A stretch of 25,912 bases of DNA from Coemansia sp. RSA 922 (GCA_027577415.1 JANBQS010000217.1:1-25912), one strand, 5' to 3'. Shown: positions 1 through 10,173, counted from the stretch's first letter. A program made the numbers and translations. Notes: generated by a model not told the origin, from the letters alone.

Positions 1-51
1 AATCACGAATTACTGAAATCACAGCCACGTTTAGAAAGAAAGTTGGTAATT

Positions 52-200
52 TCAGGTATCAAGATGTCCCCCTATATGTGCGGAGCAGCAAGAGACAGGG
101 CTTTTACAAGGGAGTGGGCAAGCAAAAAAAAAAAAAAGCAGCGCCAAGCATGCAGTCAAGCTGTATAGTGCTCCCTCACAGCCAAGCAAAATGACGTATT
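52..200 (-). promoter_or_regulatory. Promoter of a small-family gene lying off the left edge
   Basis: Read on the minus strand, 71-80 gives CACATATAGG inside a block that matches the core promoter of the gene at 10922 (CACATATAGAAGG). It also matches the promoter of the gene at 1679 in its upstream part: an A14 tract, GCAGCGCCAAGC and an ATGACGTA site at 191-200. By the spacing seen in the other family members (96-109 nt from TATA to ATG), the start codon would fall just outside the window. This is therefore the 5' end of another gene of the same family, transcribed leftwards, with only promoter and leader present. Confidence 0.6.
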
Positions 201-395
201 TTTTTTCTTTACTCAAAGGAAAAGGCTTGCACACAAAAAAGCAGCCAAATTGTACCACAAAGAAATTTATTCAAACATGCGTCATAGGCTCACCCAAATC
301 CAATTTATTTTCAAGTCTTGCAATCTATCTGTCTGTCAAAGAAAGAAAAAGAAGAACATGGTGAAAGAAAAAACGAACCTCTCCAAAATAAGGGA
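95..395. repeat. Direct repeat, left copy (partner 1833-2195)
   Basis: This block and 1833-2195 share an ordered series of near-identical stretches: the A14 tract followed by GCAGCGCCAAGCATGC, then AAGCAAAATGACGTA, GCAGCCAA, AAAGAAATTTATTCAAA, GTCATAGGCTCA, CCAATCCAATTTATTTT and AGAACATGGTGAAAGAAA. The right copy carries an extra T-rich insertion of roughly 35 bp. Both lie in the same position relative to a minus-strand core promoter, so this is the upstream half of a tandemly duplicated gene unit about 1.7 kb long. Confidence 0.85.
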
Positions 396-904
396 GGGTG
401 TGGAGAGCATATTACTTAGTGAGCATAGCAAACCTTTTAGCATATGGAATATAATAAATATGAGCGTATATAAATGTGAGGACAATAATCTACCTCTGGA
501 TGCCGACAGGTTAATGTTTATATAGCCTTTTCCATGGCCCGTTTCCATAGACAGAAATACGCCTTTCCTGCTACCCTTAGTGTTGCTTAGTCAAGCCTCT
601 TTGTAGGCAGGCGATTATCTATCAGCGGCGAGGCATTTGGGCATTGGGAGTCTGGGACATCCGGCAAACGTGTAGTGTCGTCATTGTGTGGACCATTGGG
701 CTGATCACATGGGCTGGTGCACTGTCCTATGATGCGCGTGACACATCATGCTTGCAGTCAAGCGAAAAAGTGCTGCCTCTTTGAGGAATCTGGTTTTCTC
801 TTCCAACCAATAACGAGTGCCAAAAAGACAGAATGGCAAAAAGAGAAGCAGTGGTAAAAGAAATGCAAAGAGCATCCCCAAAAAATGGGAGGAGAGGGGG
901 GAAG
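396..904. other. Intergenic between gene 1 flank and left-edge promoter
   Basis: I see no supportable gene. A GC-richer stretch at 560-720 has no counterpart elsewhere in the window. The part at 850-904, read on the minus strand, is the distal end of the gene 1 flank. It carries the dispersed GGGGATGCTCTTTG element that is also present near 10340 and 11710. Confidence 0.5.
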
Positions 905-1290
905 GAGAGCACAATTGCGAAAAGGGGTCCAAGAGTGAGCAAAAAAGATTGGCACCCTTGCTTCTTTTTCTCGTTTATTGACAGAGGATGGCCTGTCAAC
1001 GCTAGAACCTGAACTGACATGCACACATCCTTTTCTTGACAGTGTCCGTCTCTTTCTTCCCCTTATGTCTCTTGTCAAGACAATGTCTCTAAGCTCCAGG
1101 TCATATATTGTTAAACTATGTCAGCAACTTGAAGCAGTACCAAAGCTCCAAAACAGCAAGAAACTCTATTGTTGAAATAAACTACTATGAAACTCTAAAT
1201 CTTGGAATACCATGAGAATGTGTCCATACCACAATGTTTGAGTCTCCTTGTGAGGTAATGTGCTACTCACAGCCCTGTACGATAATTGAA
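905..1290 (-). repeat. Conserved 3' flank of gene 1 (inverted copy of 11308-11690)
   Basis: On the minus strand this block matches 11308-11690 at about 94% by hand count (about 24 differences). The sub-block 990-1118 matches 11480-11608 at 128 of 129 positions. It starts about 33 nt after the stop codon of gene 1. It contains the inverted heptamers CTGTCAA (993-999) and TTGACAG (1037-1043). Neither strand has a convincing ATG-initiated reading frame under selection. It may be a long 3' UTR, a non-coding RNA or a recently homogenised DNA segment. Confidence 0.85.
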
Positions 1291-1322
1291 ATCGGAAAGC
1301 AAGAATAGAATCAGTTGTTACC

Positions 1323-1679
1323 CTATGGTTTTACTTTCTTGTAGGCAGCATTAATGTTCTCCATATACTCTTTGTCATTCATCGATTGGAAATATTCATC
1401 AACTAATTTTCTATTACCTACCAGGACAAAGCTGGGCTCATTCACTAACTCGTCAGCAGTTGATCCAATAGACATACAATGTGTACCATTGACAACATGG
1501 TCATGCACCAAATAAACAGCAAGTTCAGTAAACCGGCTCCTATCATTATGGCAAGGCACCTCTATATATATGTCTGTTGCTAAGTCAACAATAGTCTTCA
1601 TTGTCCTGCCTTTCAAATTGTATTCTGGAGATGTAAACTCAAATTCCTTATTATTATGGTAAATAGTAATTACGGCCAT
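1323..1679 (-). CDS. Small unrecognised family protein, gene 1 (118 aa)
   Basis: I do not recognise this protein. The ATG at 1679 is used rather than the in-frame TTG two codons upstream, because the paralog at 10922 has the same TTGACAATGGC context. It is small, with no signal peptide or membrane segment, and an alternating hydrophobic pattern suggesting a compact beta-rich or alpha/beta fold. Its relation to gene 2 is clear: MAV.T.YHN at the start, VYLV at 55-58, CMSI at 68-71, EPSFVLVG at 81-88, LVDE at 92-95 and AAYKK near the end. Overall identity to gene 2 is about 35-40% by hand alignment. The TATA-like box lies at 1781-1790, and the leader contains CATTCACTCACACTATT, shared almost exactly with gene 2. 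The 3' flank is far more conserved than the coding part. Role unknown; probably cytosolic. Confidence 0.8.
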   Translation of the reverse strand: MAVITIYHNNKEFEFTSPEYNLKGRTMKTIVDLATDIYIEVPCHNDRSRFTELAVYLVHDHVVNGTHCMSIGSTADELVNEPSFVLVGNRKLVDEYFQSMNDKEYMENINAAYKKVKP

Positions 1680-1780
1680 TGTCAAGTAGGTAGTGGAGTA
1701 AACCAGGTTAATGAGAAGAAGAATAAGTAATAGTGTGAGTGAATGAAGAGAAAGGGAAAACCCATGGCCAGCATGCTCTC

Positions 1781-1790
1781 TTTTTATAAG
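1781..1790 (-). promoter_or_regulatory. TATA-like core promoter of gene 1
   Basis: CTTATAAAAA on the minus strand lies about 102 nt before the ATG, within a promoter block (about 1680-1820) roughly 80% identical to 10800-10921 upstream of gene 2. A perfect CRE-like ATGACGTAAT lies upstream at 1921-1930. Confidence 0.65.
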
Positions 1791-1832
1791 TGCTGGGCAG
1801 CCAGAGACAAGAGGACTAGTAAAAATAGTGAG

Positions 1833-2195
1833 ACAGGACTATTACAGGGGAGTGGGTGAGCAAAAAAAAAAAAAAGCAGCGCCAAGCATGCTGTATAGTG
1901 CTTCCTCTTTGTCAAGCAAAATGACGTAATTTTTTTCTTTATAGCCAAAGAAAAACAATTTTCTGCCAATTTTTTTTTTTCTTTGCTCAAAAAGAAAAAA
2001 CAAACTTACACACAGAAAAAAAGCAGCCAATTTGTACTACAAAGAAATTTATTCAAAGAAACGTCATAGGCTCATGCCCAATCCAATTTATTTTCTAGCC
2101 TTGCAATCCATCTAAAAATAAATATTTATAAAGAACATGGTGAAAGAAACACAAAGAACCTTTCCAAAAAAAAAATGAGGGAGGGGCGAACACAA
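1833..2195. repeat. Direct repeat, right copy (partner 95-395)
   Basis: This is the upstream region of gene 1 and matches the left-edge block piece by piece, including the A14 tract, the ATGACGTA site, AAAGAAATTTATTCAAA and GTCATAGGCTCA. The segment 1960-2000 is an extra T-rich insertion. From 2196 to 2497 there is only AT-rich sequence with T tracts, serving as the spacer to the 3' end of the next gene; I see no gene there. Confidence 0.85.
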
Positions 2196-2497
2196 TTCAA
2201 CAAGAGTGGTTTGAGGAAACACGAAAAAAATGCCTGCATCCTTGCTTCCATGCTCATTACTTACTTTGCAAACTAGGTAGTTTTTTTCTTTTTGTTTTTT
2301 TTTTTGTCGGCATGCCTCTAATATTACTTAATGATTTGATTTTGTGACAATAGGTCTGTAATAACAAAATTATTGCTTATTCCATTTATTTCGCAACATA
2401 GTCGATTTTGCTAAACAGCGCAAGTAGGCTGCACCCCCTTTGGATGACCATGGGAATCAGAAAATCACTCGTTGAATAGTATTATAAACTTACAAAT

Positions 2498-4741
2498 TCA
2501 TTTTTGTAATAAATTCCATCTAGCTACACCAACAACCATGAGTTTAAAATCCGAGTAAAACAAATCGACATCGCCGACAATAACAGGCCTCACGACGACT
2601 CTCCACACGACCTCCGGCGTAACCTCTCCACCGACCAATTCCCCAGGACACGTGTACGAAAACGACAACAACATAGCAATAAGCTGCTGCCTACCAGTAT
2701 CATACTGCATCAGATCGAAATGCAGCCACCTAATCGAGTACCAAATAGTAGCCGCCGTAATCCTACCCACCACTAGTCCACTCCTCAATATGTCTAGTCG
2801 TTCGCGGTCTAGTTTCACGTCCTCCAGCATCTGTTTCAAAGACTCGGTTGCCAGTTTGATCAACCGCTCGTCAACAGGCTCAGGCGTCTCTCCAGCTGGC
2901 GCTATACTAGGTAATTGTAGCGACGTATAGGGGTCGACATAAGGATCTAATTGCGGCAGATCGTTGTCCAGAAACTCGATCGACGATATACTGCTACGAG
3001 GGCGGGGTGATATCAGCAGTCTAGAGCTAATAGAACTGGCCGCTGACATTTTACGTCGCAGGTCAAATAACTGATCCACTTCCCTTATATCAGTCCGCGA
3101 AGCAACTACAGTTGATCCGGCATCCTCATCCGACACCAACGATTTAACCATAACAGGCTGTGGACTGGTCTGGCTCCTGACAACTCGCTTCCCGGCTGGT
3201 GGTAATTTCCGCTGGTCCAGAGGGACCGTGGTCTCTGGCGGTGCCAACGCGTTCAATCTAGGGAAGCTCTTATTGTACTCGGCGATAATAGGCTCCCCCA
3301 CACTGTATTCGGAGCCGACAACAGACGCAGTCGCGCTAAGTAGCTCATTAGGCAATGGACGTGTCGAGACGAATCCGCCTGTCGGCAATGGCAACGGCTC
3401 TATGTCTTGCGTACTGCTGCCATGGTGCCGACATTTATGGTGGTGGTGATTTCCGGGAACAACACCAGAGTCTTCCTCTCGCACTATCGGCCACGATGAT
3501 TCTGATACCCGCCGTCTAAGTACAGACAGGTGTTTCTGCGTACTACCACTCGTACTACTACTATGGAGGCTAGGCTGAGCCGACACGGGAGTACTCGGAG
3601 TACATGCTTCCTGAGCGGGCGGACGCGGAGATATAGGCAGAGTCGGCGGCGGCGGTGGTGGAGATTTCAAACAGTGAGACCGATATTTGCCGTCCTTCAG
3701 CGTGTACGCCAGCGCCTTTGCCGTCGGACTAGTAGGCGACCTAGGACTAGAGCCGACGTAGTTACCAGATACTTTACTTTTAATCTTACTCGCCGCCGCC
3801 TTGATAATAGGCTGCTGAGCCGCCCCATCGCGCCGTACCTCGTTAACAGCAGAGTTAAAGCACAGCTCGCTGCCTTCCTCATAGTCGCATTTCGATCGCC
3901 GCCGTAGTCGCAGCCACCTCCGCCGCCGCACAAAGCCCTGGGCCGAGTGCCGCCCATGCCAAGTAGCCGAGGATGAAAAGCGCGAGGCGTACTGCCACCC
4001 ATCCTCGTCAACGTCCTGCGTCATGTCTATCAGCCAGCGTGGTGACACCCACTGCCACGAGGGGTCGGGCAGCTGAAAAGAGTGTACATTTGGCAAAGTC
4101 AATTCCATCTGCGCATCACACCACGGCGGTGGGTCCATTGGATGCAGCCTACAAAAGAATAAAAGTGTCGTGTGACTTAATATACACAAAAGGGGGAGGA
4201 GGGGTATGCAAGAAAAGCATTCACATGTGATATTAAACTTACAGTTTTGTGCTAAAGTTGGCCTTTCCGAGAAAGTTGAACCTACATAAAAGATATAAAC
4301 TCCACATTTAGTATAGTGCATAAACTAAATAAAAAAAATACAAATCATTTAGATACTGTACCCTCGTTGACATTCAAGTACTACATCACAGGCATACTCG
4401 AATCTTTCATCATCCACTAGTCGCTTCGCCTCTCTCACCCGCTCCAACACCGCCTGCGTATGCATCTGTGTCATCAACTGTCTATCGCCCACTATACGCG
4501 CACTAGGTGTAGTAGAGTAGTCACTATCGGGGCTAGGCGGTCGTGGCGAATCCAAAAGCAAACTGCTGTGGCGTGTTGCTGCTGCTGTCGCATACGGTCG
4601 ATATGCAAACGCAAGTGCGCGAGTTGGTATTTCCGGCAGCAAACCCTAATAGGAAGGTGAAAATTAGAGTTTTCTTAATTGGAATTAGAAAGAGGTTGGT
4701 GACAGACAACTTACCTGTGTGATATCTTTCCGTCGTATCAT
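2498..4741 (-). CDS. Dysferlin-domain protein, Mug65/Spo73/peroxin-like, four exons
   Basis: The exons are 4741-4715, 4645-4362, 4281-4243 and 4148-2498, with introns of 69, 80 and 94 bp that all start GT and end AG. They join in phase to 2001 nt (666 aa). The joins create a continuous dysferlin domain: VVLECQRG ends exon 2, the 39-bp exon 3 supplies FNFLGKANFSTK, and exon 4 continues LHPMDPPPW. The C-terminal dysferlin half follows, with SPRWLIDM (152-159), DVDEDGWQYA (162-171) and FVRRRRWLRLRR (189-200). The middle is a long, low-complexity, Ser/Pro-rich region. The last 130 residues, with an amphipathic helix near ERLIKLATESLKQMLEDV, are ordered but unfamiliar. Fungal relatives act at peroxisomal, prospore or ER membranes; which applies here is unknown. 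It is the only spliced gene I can see in the window. Confidence 0.85.
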
Positions 4742-4983
4742 CTATAAAGTGTATAATATAATAATAAAAAAGTCATGGAATTTGAAAAGTTAAGGAGAAG
4801 AGAAAAGTGGGGGAGAGATTTCCTCATGTCATCCACATGCTTCCCCCTGTTCCTCATAGCTGTACAACCACGGGTAATTTTTCCCATCACCTATTGGTCA
4901 AAAAAAACCTTTGTCTGACCCTAGTAGTCACTACGAATCTACTACGTCATCAAGTTGAATAAATATAAAAAAAATTGTATATT
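4742..4983. other. Spacer between dysferlin gene promoter and ELP3 3' end
   Basis: This is 242 bp of AT-rich sequence. It serves as promoter for the leftward dysferlin-domain gene and as 3' region of ELP3. An ACGTCAT-type site occurs near 4943. No gene is seen. Confidence 0.6.
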
Positions 4984-6624
4984 TTATAGGATCTTTGACA
5001 TATACGGCCCGTCCAGCTCATATCCCAGCTTGCGATAATAATGTCTAGTACCGACGCCACTGATAACGGCCAATTTTTTAGAGCCATGTTCTTCTCTAGC
5101 AATTCTCTCTGCCTCTTCCATCAACAGAGAACCAAAGCCCTGATGCTGGAACTTTTTCGGATCTCTCGAATGCACGGGCACAACACTGCCATAAACATGT
5201 AGCTCCCTGACAATAGACGATTTCTGACCGACCAACTCCTCTCTAAACGCCTCTGCCGAACACTTGCGCAATCTCAACAATCCAATAAGGATATCAGATT
5301 CGGGGTCCTCATACGACAAGAATGTCTCCCATCCGCCATTGGCCACATAGTCGCGCCGAATAAATTCGATTTGGTCTGGCTGCACCTTCGTATGAATATC
5401 GACTATACCCACCTCTCGCGTGCGCACGTCACGGCAGGTCGTACCCAGATCCTTCATGCGCTGCAGGGCCAATTCCCTCAGATTACCGTGTTCAACGCCG
5501 GAGCTAACCAAGGGCATAGGGATATCGCGCTGTACTCGGTACACACGGGTCCACGGCGGAACCAGCGCCAAAATACGAGCAACAAGATCGACCAGCGCAT
5601 TAGGAGTATAGTTCCTGTAGCGACCAGTCCTCCACAACTCGTAGAGTCCAGTGCCGCGAATAACCAAAGTGGGGTAGAGTTTGAGACCGTCGGATCTGAA
5701 CATTGGGTTCTCAAAGTACTCCTTGAACTGCTCGATGTCCCGCTCCATTCCGACATTGGGCAGGTCGGGCATCATATGGGCAACGACCTTGTAGCCAGCG
5801 TCCTTGGCCAGCTGGAACGACTCGCAGACAGCGCGCACCGTGTGGCCGCGGTTCGTGTCCCTGGCGACGTCCTCGTAGACGCTTTGCACGCCCAGCTCGA
5901 GCCGCGTGCATCCGTAGCGAAGCATGTGCGAGAGATGCGGCTTCAGCGCAGCATCCGGCCGAGTCTCGATCGTAATTCCAATGCACTTTGTCGCGCTCTG
6001 CTCAGACATCCGCACAGCCTCGTCGACGTCGTTGCTACGGTGGCCAGAGAGCGCGTCGTGCAGGTTCATGATAAACCAGTTCCGATACTCCTCGCTCAGC
6101 GACATGAACGTGCCGCCCATAACGATGTACTCGACCTTGTCCACGCTATGCCCCAGCTGCTTCAGCTGCTCCACGCGGCCCCTCGCCTGCTCGTGCGGGT
6201 CGTACCGTGCCCTAATCGCCCTCATGCTGGTCGGCTCGTACCCCGTGTACGACTGCGTCGAGTATTCAAAGTCCGAGTCCGGACCTCCGGGACAATAAAC
6301 ACAAATATTTCCAGTCATCGCAATGTGGGGACACCTGTGCGGCTTACACATGACGGCGACGACGGCAATGCCCGACGCCGTGCGGACGGGCTTGGCCTTT
6401 AGCCGCGGTAGGAGATCTCGCTTGTGTTGTTCGGGAATCGCTGCTATGATGTCGACCAGGCGGGGCTGAGAGGATAGCCGATTGAGTCGGGAGTACTTGG
6501 CTTTGACTACGTTTAGATTCACTGTCTCGCCTCGGTTGTTGGCATCAACGAGCTCGGCGACTATCTCTGCGCATGTCTTGACTAGTCGCTCGGCGTGGGA
6601 TTGCTCGGGTGCCTTTTTCTTCAT
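4984..6624 (-). CDS. ELP3: Elongator complex catalytic subunit Elp3
   Basis: Elp3 is the catalytic subunit of Elongator, which installs the carboxymethyl precursor of mcm5/ncm5 modifications on wobble uridine of tRNAs. The protein has 546 aa, the normal full length. The radical-SAM region is intact: CKPHRCPH at 93-100, with the iron-sulfur cysteines C98, C108 and C111 in the C-x9-C-x2-C arrangement, followed by [32 protein letters not shown] and ETRPD are also typical. The C-terminal GNAT acetyltransferase domain has the acetyl-CoA loop QGFG at 495-498 and a [20 protein letters not shown] ending. The ATG at 6624 is the first in frame and matches the usual N terminus (tRNA-binding basic region). 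The gene diverges from the FHIP gene across 234 bp. No introns. Confidence 0.98.
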   Translation of the reverse strand: MKKKAPEQSHAERLVKTCAEIVAELVDANNRGETVNLNVVKAKYSRLNRLSSQPRLVDIIAAIPEQHKRDLLPRLKAKPVRTASGIAVVAVMCKPHRCPHIAMTGNICVYCPGGPDSDFEYSTQSYTGYEPTSMRAIRARYDPHEQARGRVEQLKQLGHSVDKVEYIVMGGTFMSLSEEYRNWFIMNLHDALSGHRSNDVDEAVRMSEQSATKCIGITIETRPDAALKPHLSHMLRYGCTRLELGVQSVYEDVARDTNRGHTVRAVCESFQLAKDAGYKVVAHMMPDLPNVGMERDIEQFKEYFENPMFRSDGLKLYPTLVIRGTGLYELWRTGRYRNYTPNALVDLVARILALVPPWTRVYRVQRDIPMPLVSSGVEHGNLRELALQRMKDLGTTCRDVRTREVGIVDIHTKVQPDQIEFIRRDYVANGGWETFLSYEDPESDILIGLLRLRKCSAEAFREELVGQKSSIVRELHVYGSVVPVHSRDPKKFQHQGFGSLLMEEAERIAREEHGSKKLAVISGVGTRHYYRKLGYELDGPYMSKIL

Positions 6625-6858
6625 TTTGTAAAGTGGATAATAGAATTGAAAAAAAAAAAAAAAATAAGGAATAAAATATTATGTGGAAAGACAAGTTTTT
6701 TTTTTCTTTTACTTGTTTTTAACTGGTTTACAAAAGAGGACGATCTGAGCCGATTGGTCGACGAGTCGAGTCATACAATAACAAACAGCGCACAGTCCCT
6801 TGTAACAAATTCAGCCTTCCTCTTCTTTTTCAATCTCTTGCTTTCTTTTTATCCTACA
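6625..6858. promoter_or_regulatory. Bidirectional promoter ELP3 / FHIP gene
   Basis: This is a 234-bp divergent spacer with an A/T-rich start (A14 near 6651, T9 near 6693), a GAGCCGATTGG-type segment near 6746 and a pyrimidine-rich leader before the ATG at 6859. No further element could be assigned. The spacer is open in the FHIP frame, but the only start it offers is a GTG inside ELP3, so it is treated as non-coding. Confidence 0.55.
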
Positions 6859-9800
6859 ATGTACGGCAATCACAACGGCGCCCTGCCCTTCCTGTCACCC
6901 CAACAGGCACACAACAATGTACCTCAGCATTTCCACCAGGCACGCTCAGCCGCCGCCGAAGTACTCGGTCGTATGCGCACGCTAGTAGACAACGTAACCG
7001 TAGCGCTCGACGGCCCACCACCGACGCTAAAGGACAAGCTTTTGGAGAACTGGACACGAATTCAAGAGTACTATACGCCGCAGCGACAAGACGACCTGCG
7101 TAAACTAAAAATAACCGATACCACGATACCTCATCATTTAGAGTGTATGCTTAAAATATTGGCACAGGAGATACTCGATACTCCAGAGGCCCTGGAACCC
7201 TTGGAGTTTGGACCCTGTGTGGAGTATCTTTTACAGTACCATGTACTCAGCGATTTGGTCGATTTCGCCGATGCTGATCAGCCACGCGGTATGCGTAAAT
7301 ACGCATTGAGGTTCTTTGGCGTTCTTGTCAATGTCATTCCCTTGGGTCTTTTGCCCGAGAGTGCTATTCGTCTGCCGCTAGTGGCTATTATGCGTCAGTG
7401 CCTGCATGTTGTTCAGACTAGCCCTACGACGCCCATTAATCCTCTTCGCAGACAAGAACCACTCGCACAGGCCGTGGGTGCGGACTCGGCATGTCGACTG
7501 GGAATGGGCTATCATAATATGCAGAACGACCGCACTGCCGTTATCCTTGCTCACGATCTCTTGCATCTAATAGTGGTTCTGTTCGGCCGGCTACGTGAGC
7601 ATGCTAATATGGCCTATTTGTTTTTCGATTGGGGTAGCGAATGGCAAGCAGTTCGCTCTAGTGACCTGGCCGTTGCCTCCTTGCGTTTGGTTACCTCAGG
7701 GTACTTGCAGCAGTCGGCGCGTGGACACGAGCTGTTCATAGTCCATATCATCGTCGAGTACCTACTGGCGCCCGGCGTAACAGGCCAACTGGCGAGAGAA
7801 GCCCTAGTACTAGTGGTGCAGGTTTTGTTGGCGCCGACTGACAAGGCCCGCTATGTTAGTTTTCTCTTGGACCAGGCCCGAGTAGTCGAATTACTCGTTG
7901 AGCATATGGGCTATTTGCATTCCCAGATCCCCGTATTCCGACCCATGCCACGCTCGCCCACCGCCCAGCTCTTCTCGCCTGGCTACTCGGGTCCTCGTCT
8001 CCAGCTCCCATTACAGCGTCGGCTCCACCCGACCCAGTCATTGGAACCACTGGGTATTGAGCCGCGACTCAGATCGTTACTCTCTGCTGAGAGCGTATTG
8101 AGATCGGCTGTTCAGCAGGACCGTCGAGAGTCAGCTATCTTGTCGTCTGCGCGGTTGATATTGGAGCACGTCGATGCCTTTTTCCTCTGCTGGGAACTTT
8201 TAGACGAAGTGGCGTTTGTCGCCGGCGCTGATGAGAGAGTGGCAGCCGCAGTACAGACACAGTTGATTAGTGGCTTTCTTCGCACACACGTCGAACCAGC
8301 GCTTCTCGCTAATATGCAGTCAAGGAGCCAGGCTATCACTACCGTATCGTATCTCACTGACCTGATTACTGTCACACATAGTACTCGTGTTCTCGACGCC
8401 CTATTCACCGTGCTATTGGGCGCTGAGATGGGACCTGAGCGTCCTCCAGAGTCCGCTCGTCACACGGATCCCATTCTGCTATCGCCGCCTCCAGCTCCAA
8501 AGTTTTCGTTATTGTCGAAAGAGGATCAGGAACTGTTGGATTCGATTGAAGACGATGCATTAAGAGCTGAAGCCGCCCTACTGCTACTTCCGCCGGGTAC
8601 TGATCTAGCCGATATTCCCGGTATTCTCACTAACCAGGTATTGAATCCAGCAGATACGTCATCGGACTCTTGTCCGCTCCGTACACTACTAATCGGCTGG
8701 ATGTCTATTAACGACGATGACCGGTCACACCTGGCACTAAACACACTGCGACTATTTGATACCATCCTATCGACGCTCAACCAGTTTGCTTATACCAGTC
8801 TCGTTCTGCGCAATTTCACCGATGACGACGACGCTTCTTTGGGATTTTATGGCGTGGGACCTGCTCTAGGATTGGGTACTTCAGTAGCGGCTGATCAGGA
8901 GTTAGTGCGTGCAGTAATTGAGCGTTATTTGGATGCTGCGCCTAGCAACGTAGCTACGGCGATGCCCGAGGTTGTCGTTACCTCTGCCATGAGTATTGAT
9001 AACGAGGAGTCAATAGCTCCTCCCTCGTTGCCTTTGCCGCCGCGTAACTTCCAGGCAATGTGCTCACAAATAATGCGGGATAACCATGGCTGCGACGAAT
9101 ACGTAGACGACTGCTTATCACGGGTACGCGCCAACCGACATTACATTTCAACTTGCTGGCAGTCGAAACACACATTTTCGCAATCGACAGTAACGGACGT
9201 TATTTCAGTGGACGATCGTTTGGCAGAGTTTTACCCTGGCGCCTTTCTCACCTCGCTTGTCGACCAATTCAGAGTGGTAGTTAAACGTCATATGGCCTAT
9301 AATCTTATGTTGACGTCGATGGTCAACAAATTAGCTTGTATCGGCGATCCCGCTCTAACCTCCTATTTGTTCTTTGCAAACGGTGCCACCATGCCGTTAT
9401 CCGATTCTCCGCAGTGTGCGATGCTTTACGACGCTTTGGTAGCTGCGTCGGCTGACGCTTATGTTAAATCTGAACGTGTCCCTAGGTTTGCTGCACGACT
9501 CGCTAGACAACGGTACGAGGGTGTGGAGACTGCTATTAAAGTCGGTGCTGCTCATCCAATGTCCAACGAAAGCCGCGCTCAAAAGACAAAACCTCCCAAG
9601 CTTTTGCTCTCGTTGCCTGATACTCGCTTACCGACTAAATCGTTTTCTGCTTTATCGCCCGAACAGCCTTCCCGCAGTATACCTGATGGGAATCAGCCCA
9701 AGAACAATTCTTCAGCTATGGACGTCGACTCACCCGCCACCACTGAACCCAGTAGTAGGGAGGATGTAGCTAGAGCGGTAAAATTCCTAGGTACGCCTAT

Positions 9801-10173
9801 TAAGCGCTTCGTACATGGATACATAGTCCTAGACGAGTTTGCCAAAGAAATGGCTGCCACCGCTTTAGCCCTCCATACTCTCGAATTGGACCAAACGATG
9901 GATCGTCAGTTACATTCGCCTACTGATTCGGCTTTTCAAGAAGACTATGCTGATTTGTTGGAATACTTTGACCCTGACGAACCCGCCTATCGCCGTGCTG
10001 TTACTGTTCAAATGTCTTTGCGAGCGTCGCGCGATCCTGTTATAGACCTTGGTACTGTGGAACCCGTTGTTGATGGTGAGCAGACACCAGTGCGTTCGCG
10101 GAGGAGATCTAGTGGTGCTCGTAGTAAACATAATGGCCGTCCGCAGGTCGTCGCATGCCAGCAACACGAGTAA
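6859..10173 (+). CDS. FHIP (FAM160/RAI16) family, FTS-Hook-FHIP complex subunit
   Basis: The 1104-aa protein carries the RAI16-like signature of FHIP proteins in its N-terminal part: FGPCVEYLLQYHVLSDL (117-133) and DQPRGMRKYALRFF (140-153), then long stretches of alpha-helical repeats to about residue 400 and again in the second half. Known FHIP proteins join Hook and FTS to link early endosomes to dynein/dynactin (FhipA in Aspergillus). The central part (370-410) and the end (about 900-960 and after 1040) are Ser/Pro-rich or basic and likely disordered. The ATG at 6859 follows a pyrimidine-rich leader; upstream in-frame sequence lacks an ATG. One exon, ending in tandem TAA TAA. Its length is in the range expected for the family, and the family assignment is by pattern recognition only. 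Confidence 0.8.
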   Translation: MYGNHNGALPFLSPQQAHNNVPQHFHQARSAAAEVLGRMRTLVDNVTVALDGPPPTLKDKLLENWTRIQEYYTPQRQDDLRKLKITDTTIPHHLECMLKILAQEILDTPEALEPLEFGPCVEYLLQYHVLSDLVDFADADQPRGMRKYALRFFGVLVNVIPLGLLPESAIRLPLVAIMRQCLHVVQTSPTTPINPLRRQEPLAQAVGADSACRLGMGYHNMQNDRTAVILAHDLLHLIVVLFGRLREHANMAYLFFDWGSEWQAVRSSDLAVASLRLVTSGYLQQSARGHELFIVHIIVEYLLAPGVTGQLAREALVLVVQVLLAPTDKARYVSFLLDQARVVELLVEHMGYLHSQIPVFRPMPRSPTAQLFSPGYSGPRLQLPLQRRLHPTQSLEPLGIEPRLRSLLSAESVLRSAVQQDRRESAILSSARLILEHVDAFFLCWELLDEVAFVAGADERVAAAVQTQLISGFLRTHVEPALLANMQSRSQAITTVSYLTDLITVTHSTRVLDALFTVLLGAEMGPERPPESARHTDPILLSPPPAPKFSLLSKEDQELLDSIEDDALRAEAALLLLPPGTDLADIPGILTNQVLNPADTSSDSCPLRTLLIGWMSINDDDRSHLALNTLRLFDTILSTLNQFAYTSLVLRNFTDDDDASLGFYGVGPALGLGTSVAADQELVRAVIERYLDAAPSNVATAMPEVVVTSAMSIDNEESIAPPSLPLPPRNFQAMCSQIMRDNHGCDEYVDDCLSRVRANRHYISTCWQSKHTFSQSTVTDVISVDDRLAEFYPGAFLTSLVDQFRVVVKRHMAYNLMLTSMVNKLACIGDPALTSYLFFANGATMPLSDSPQCAMLYDALVAASADAYVKSERVPRFAARLARQRYEGVETAIKVGAAHPMSNESRAQKTKPPKLLLSLPDTRLPTKSFSALSPEQPSRSIPDGNQPKNNSSAMDVDSPATTEPSSREDVARAVKFLGTPIKRFVHGYIVLDEFAKEMAATALALHTLELDQTMDRQLHSPTDSAFQEDYADLLEYFDPDEPAYRRAVTVQMSLRASRDPVIDLGTVEPVVDGEQTPVRSRRRSSGARSKHNGRPQVVACQQHE

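Noticed and set aside
978..1175. Antisense frame in the conserved flank, also found at 11423-11764
   Set aside because: It is shared only because the DNA is nearly identical. Outside the 129-bp core, most base differences change the amino acid, so no protein-level constraint is visible, and the frame has no ATG at its start.
5371..6402. Long open frame (343 codons) on the plus strand inside ELP3
   Set aside because: It is antisense to a perfectly conserved Elp3 coding region and has the Arg/His/Val-rich composition of a shadow frame.
6595..6858. N-terminal extension of the FHIP protein
   Set aside because: It starts with GTG inside ELP3 and crosses the poly(A)/poly(T) promoter; the ATG at 6859 is the sensible start.
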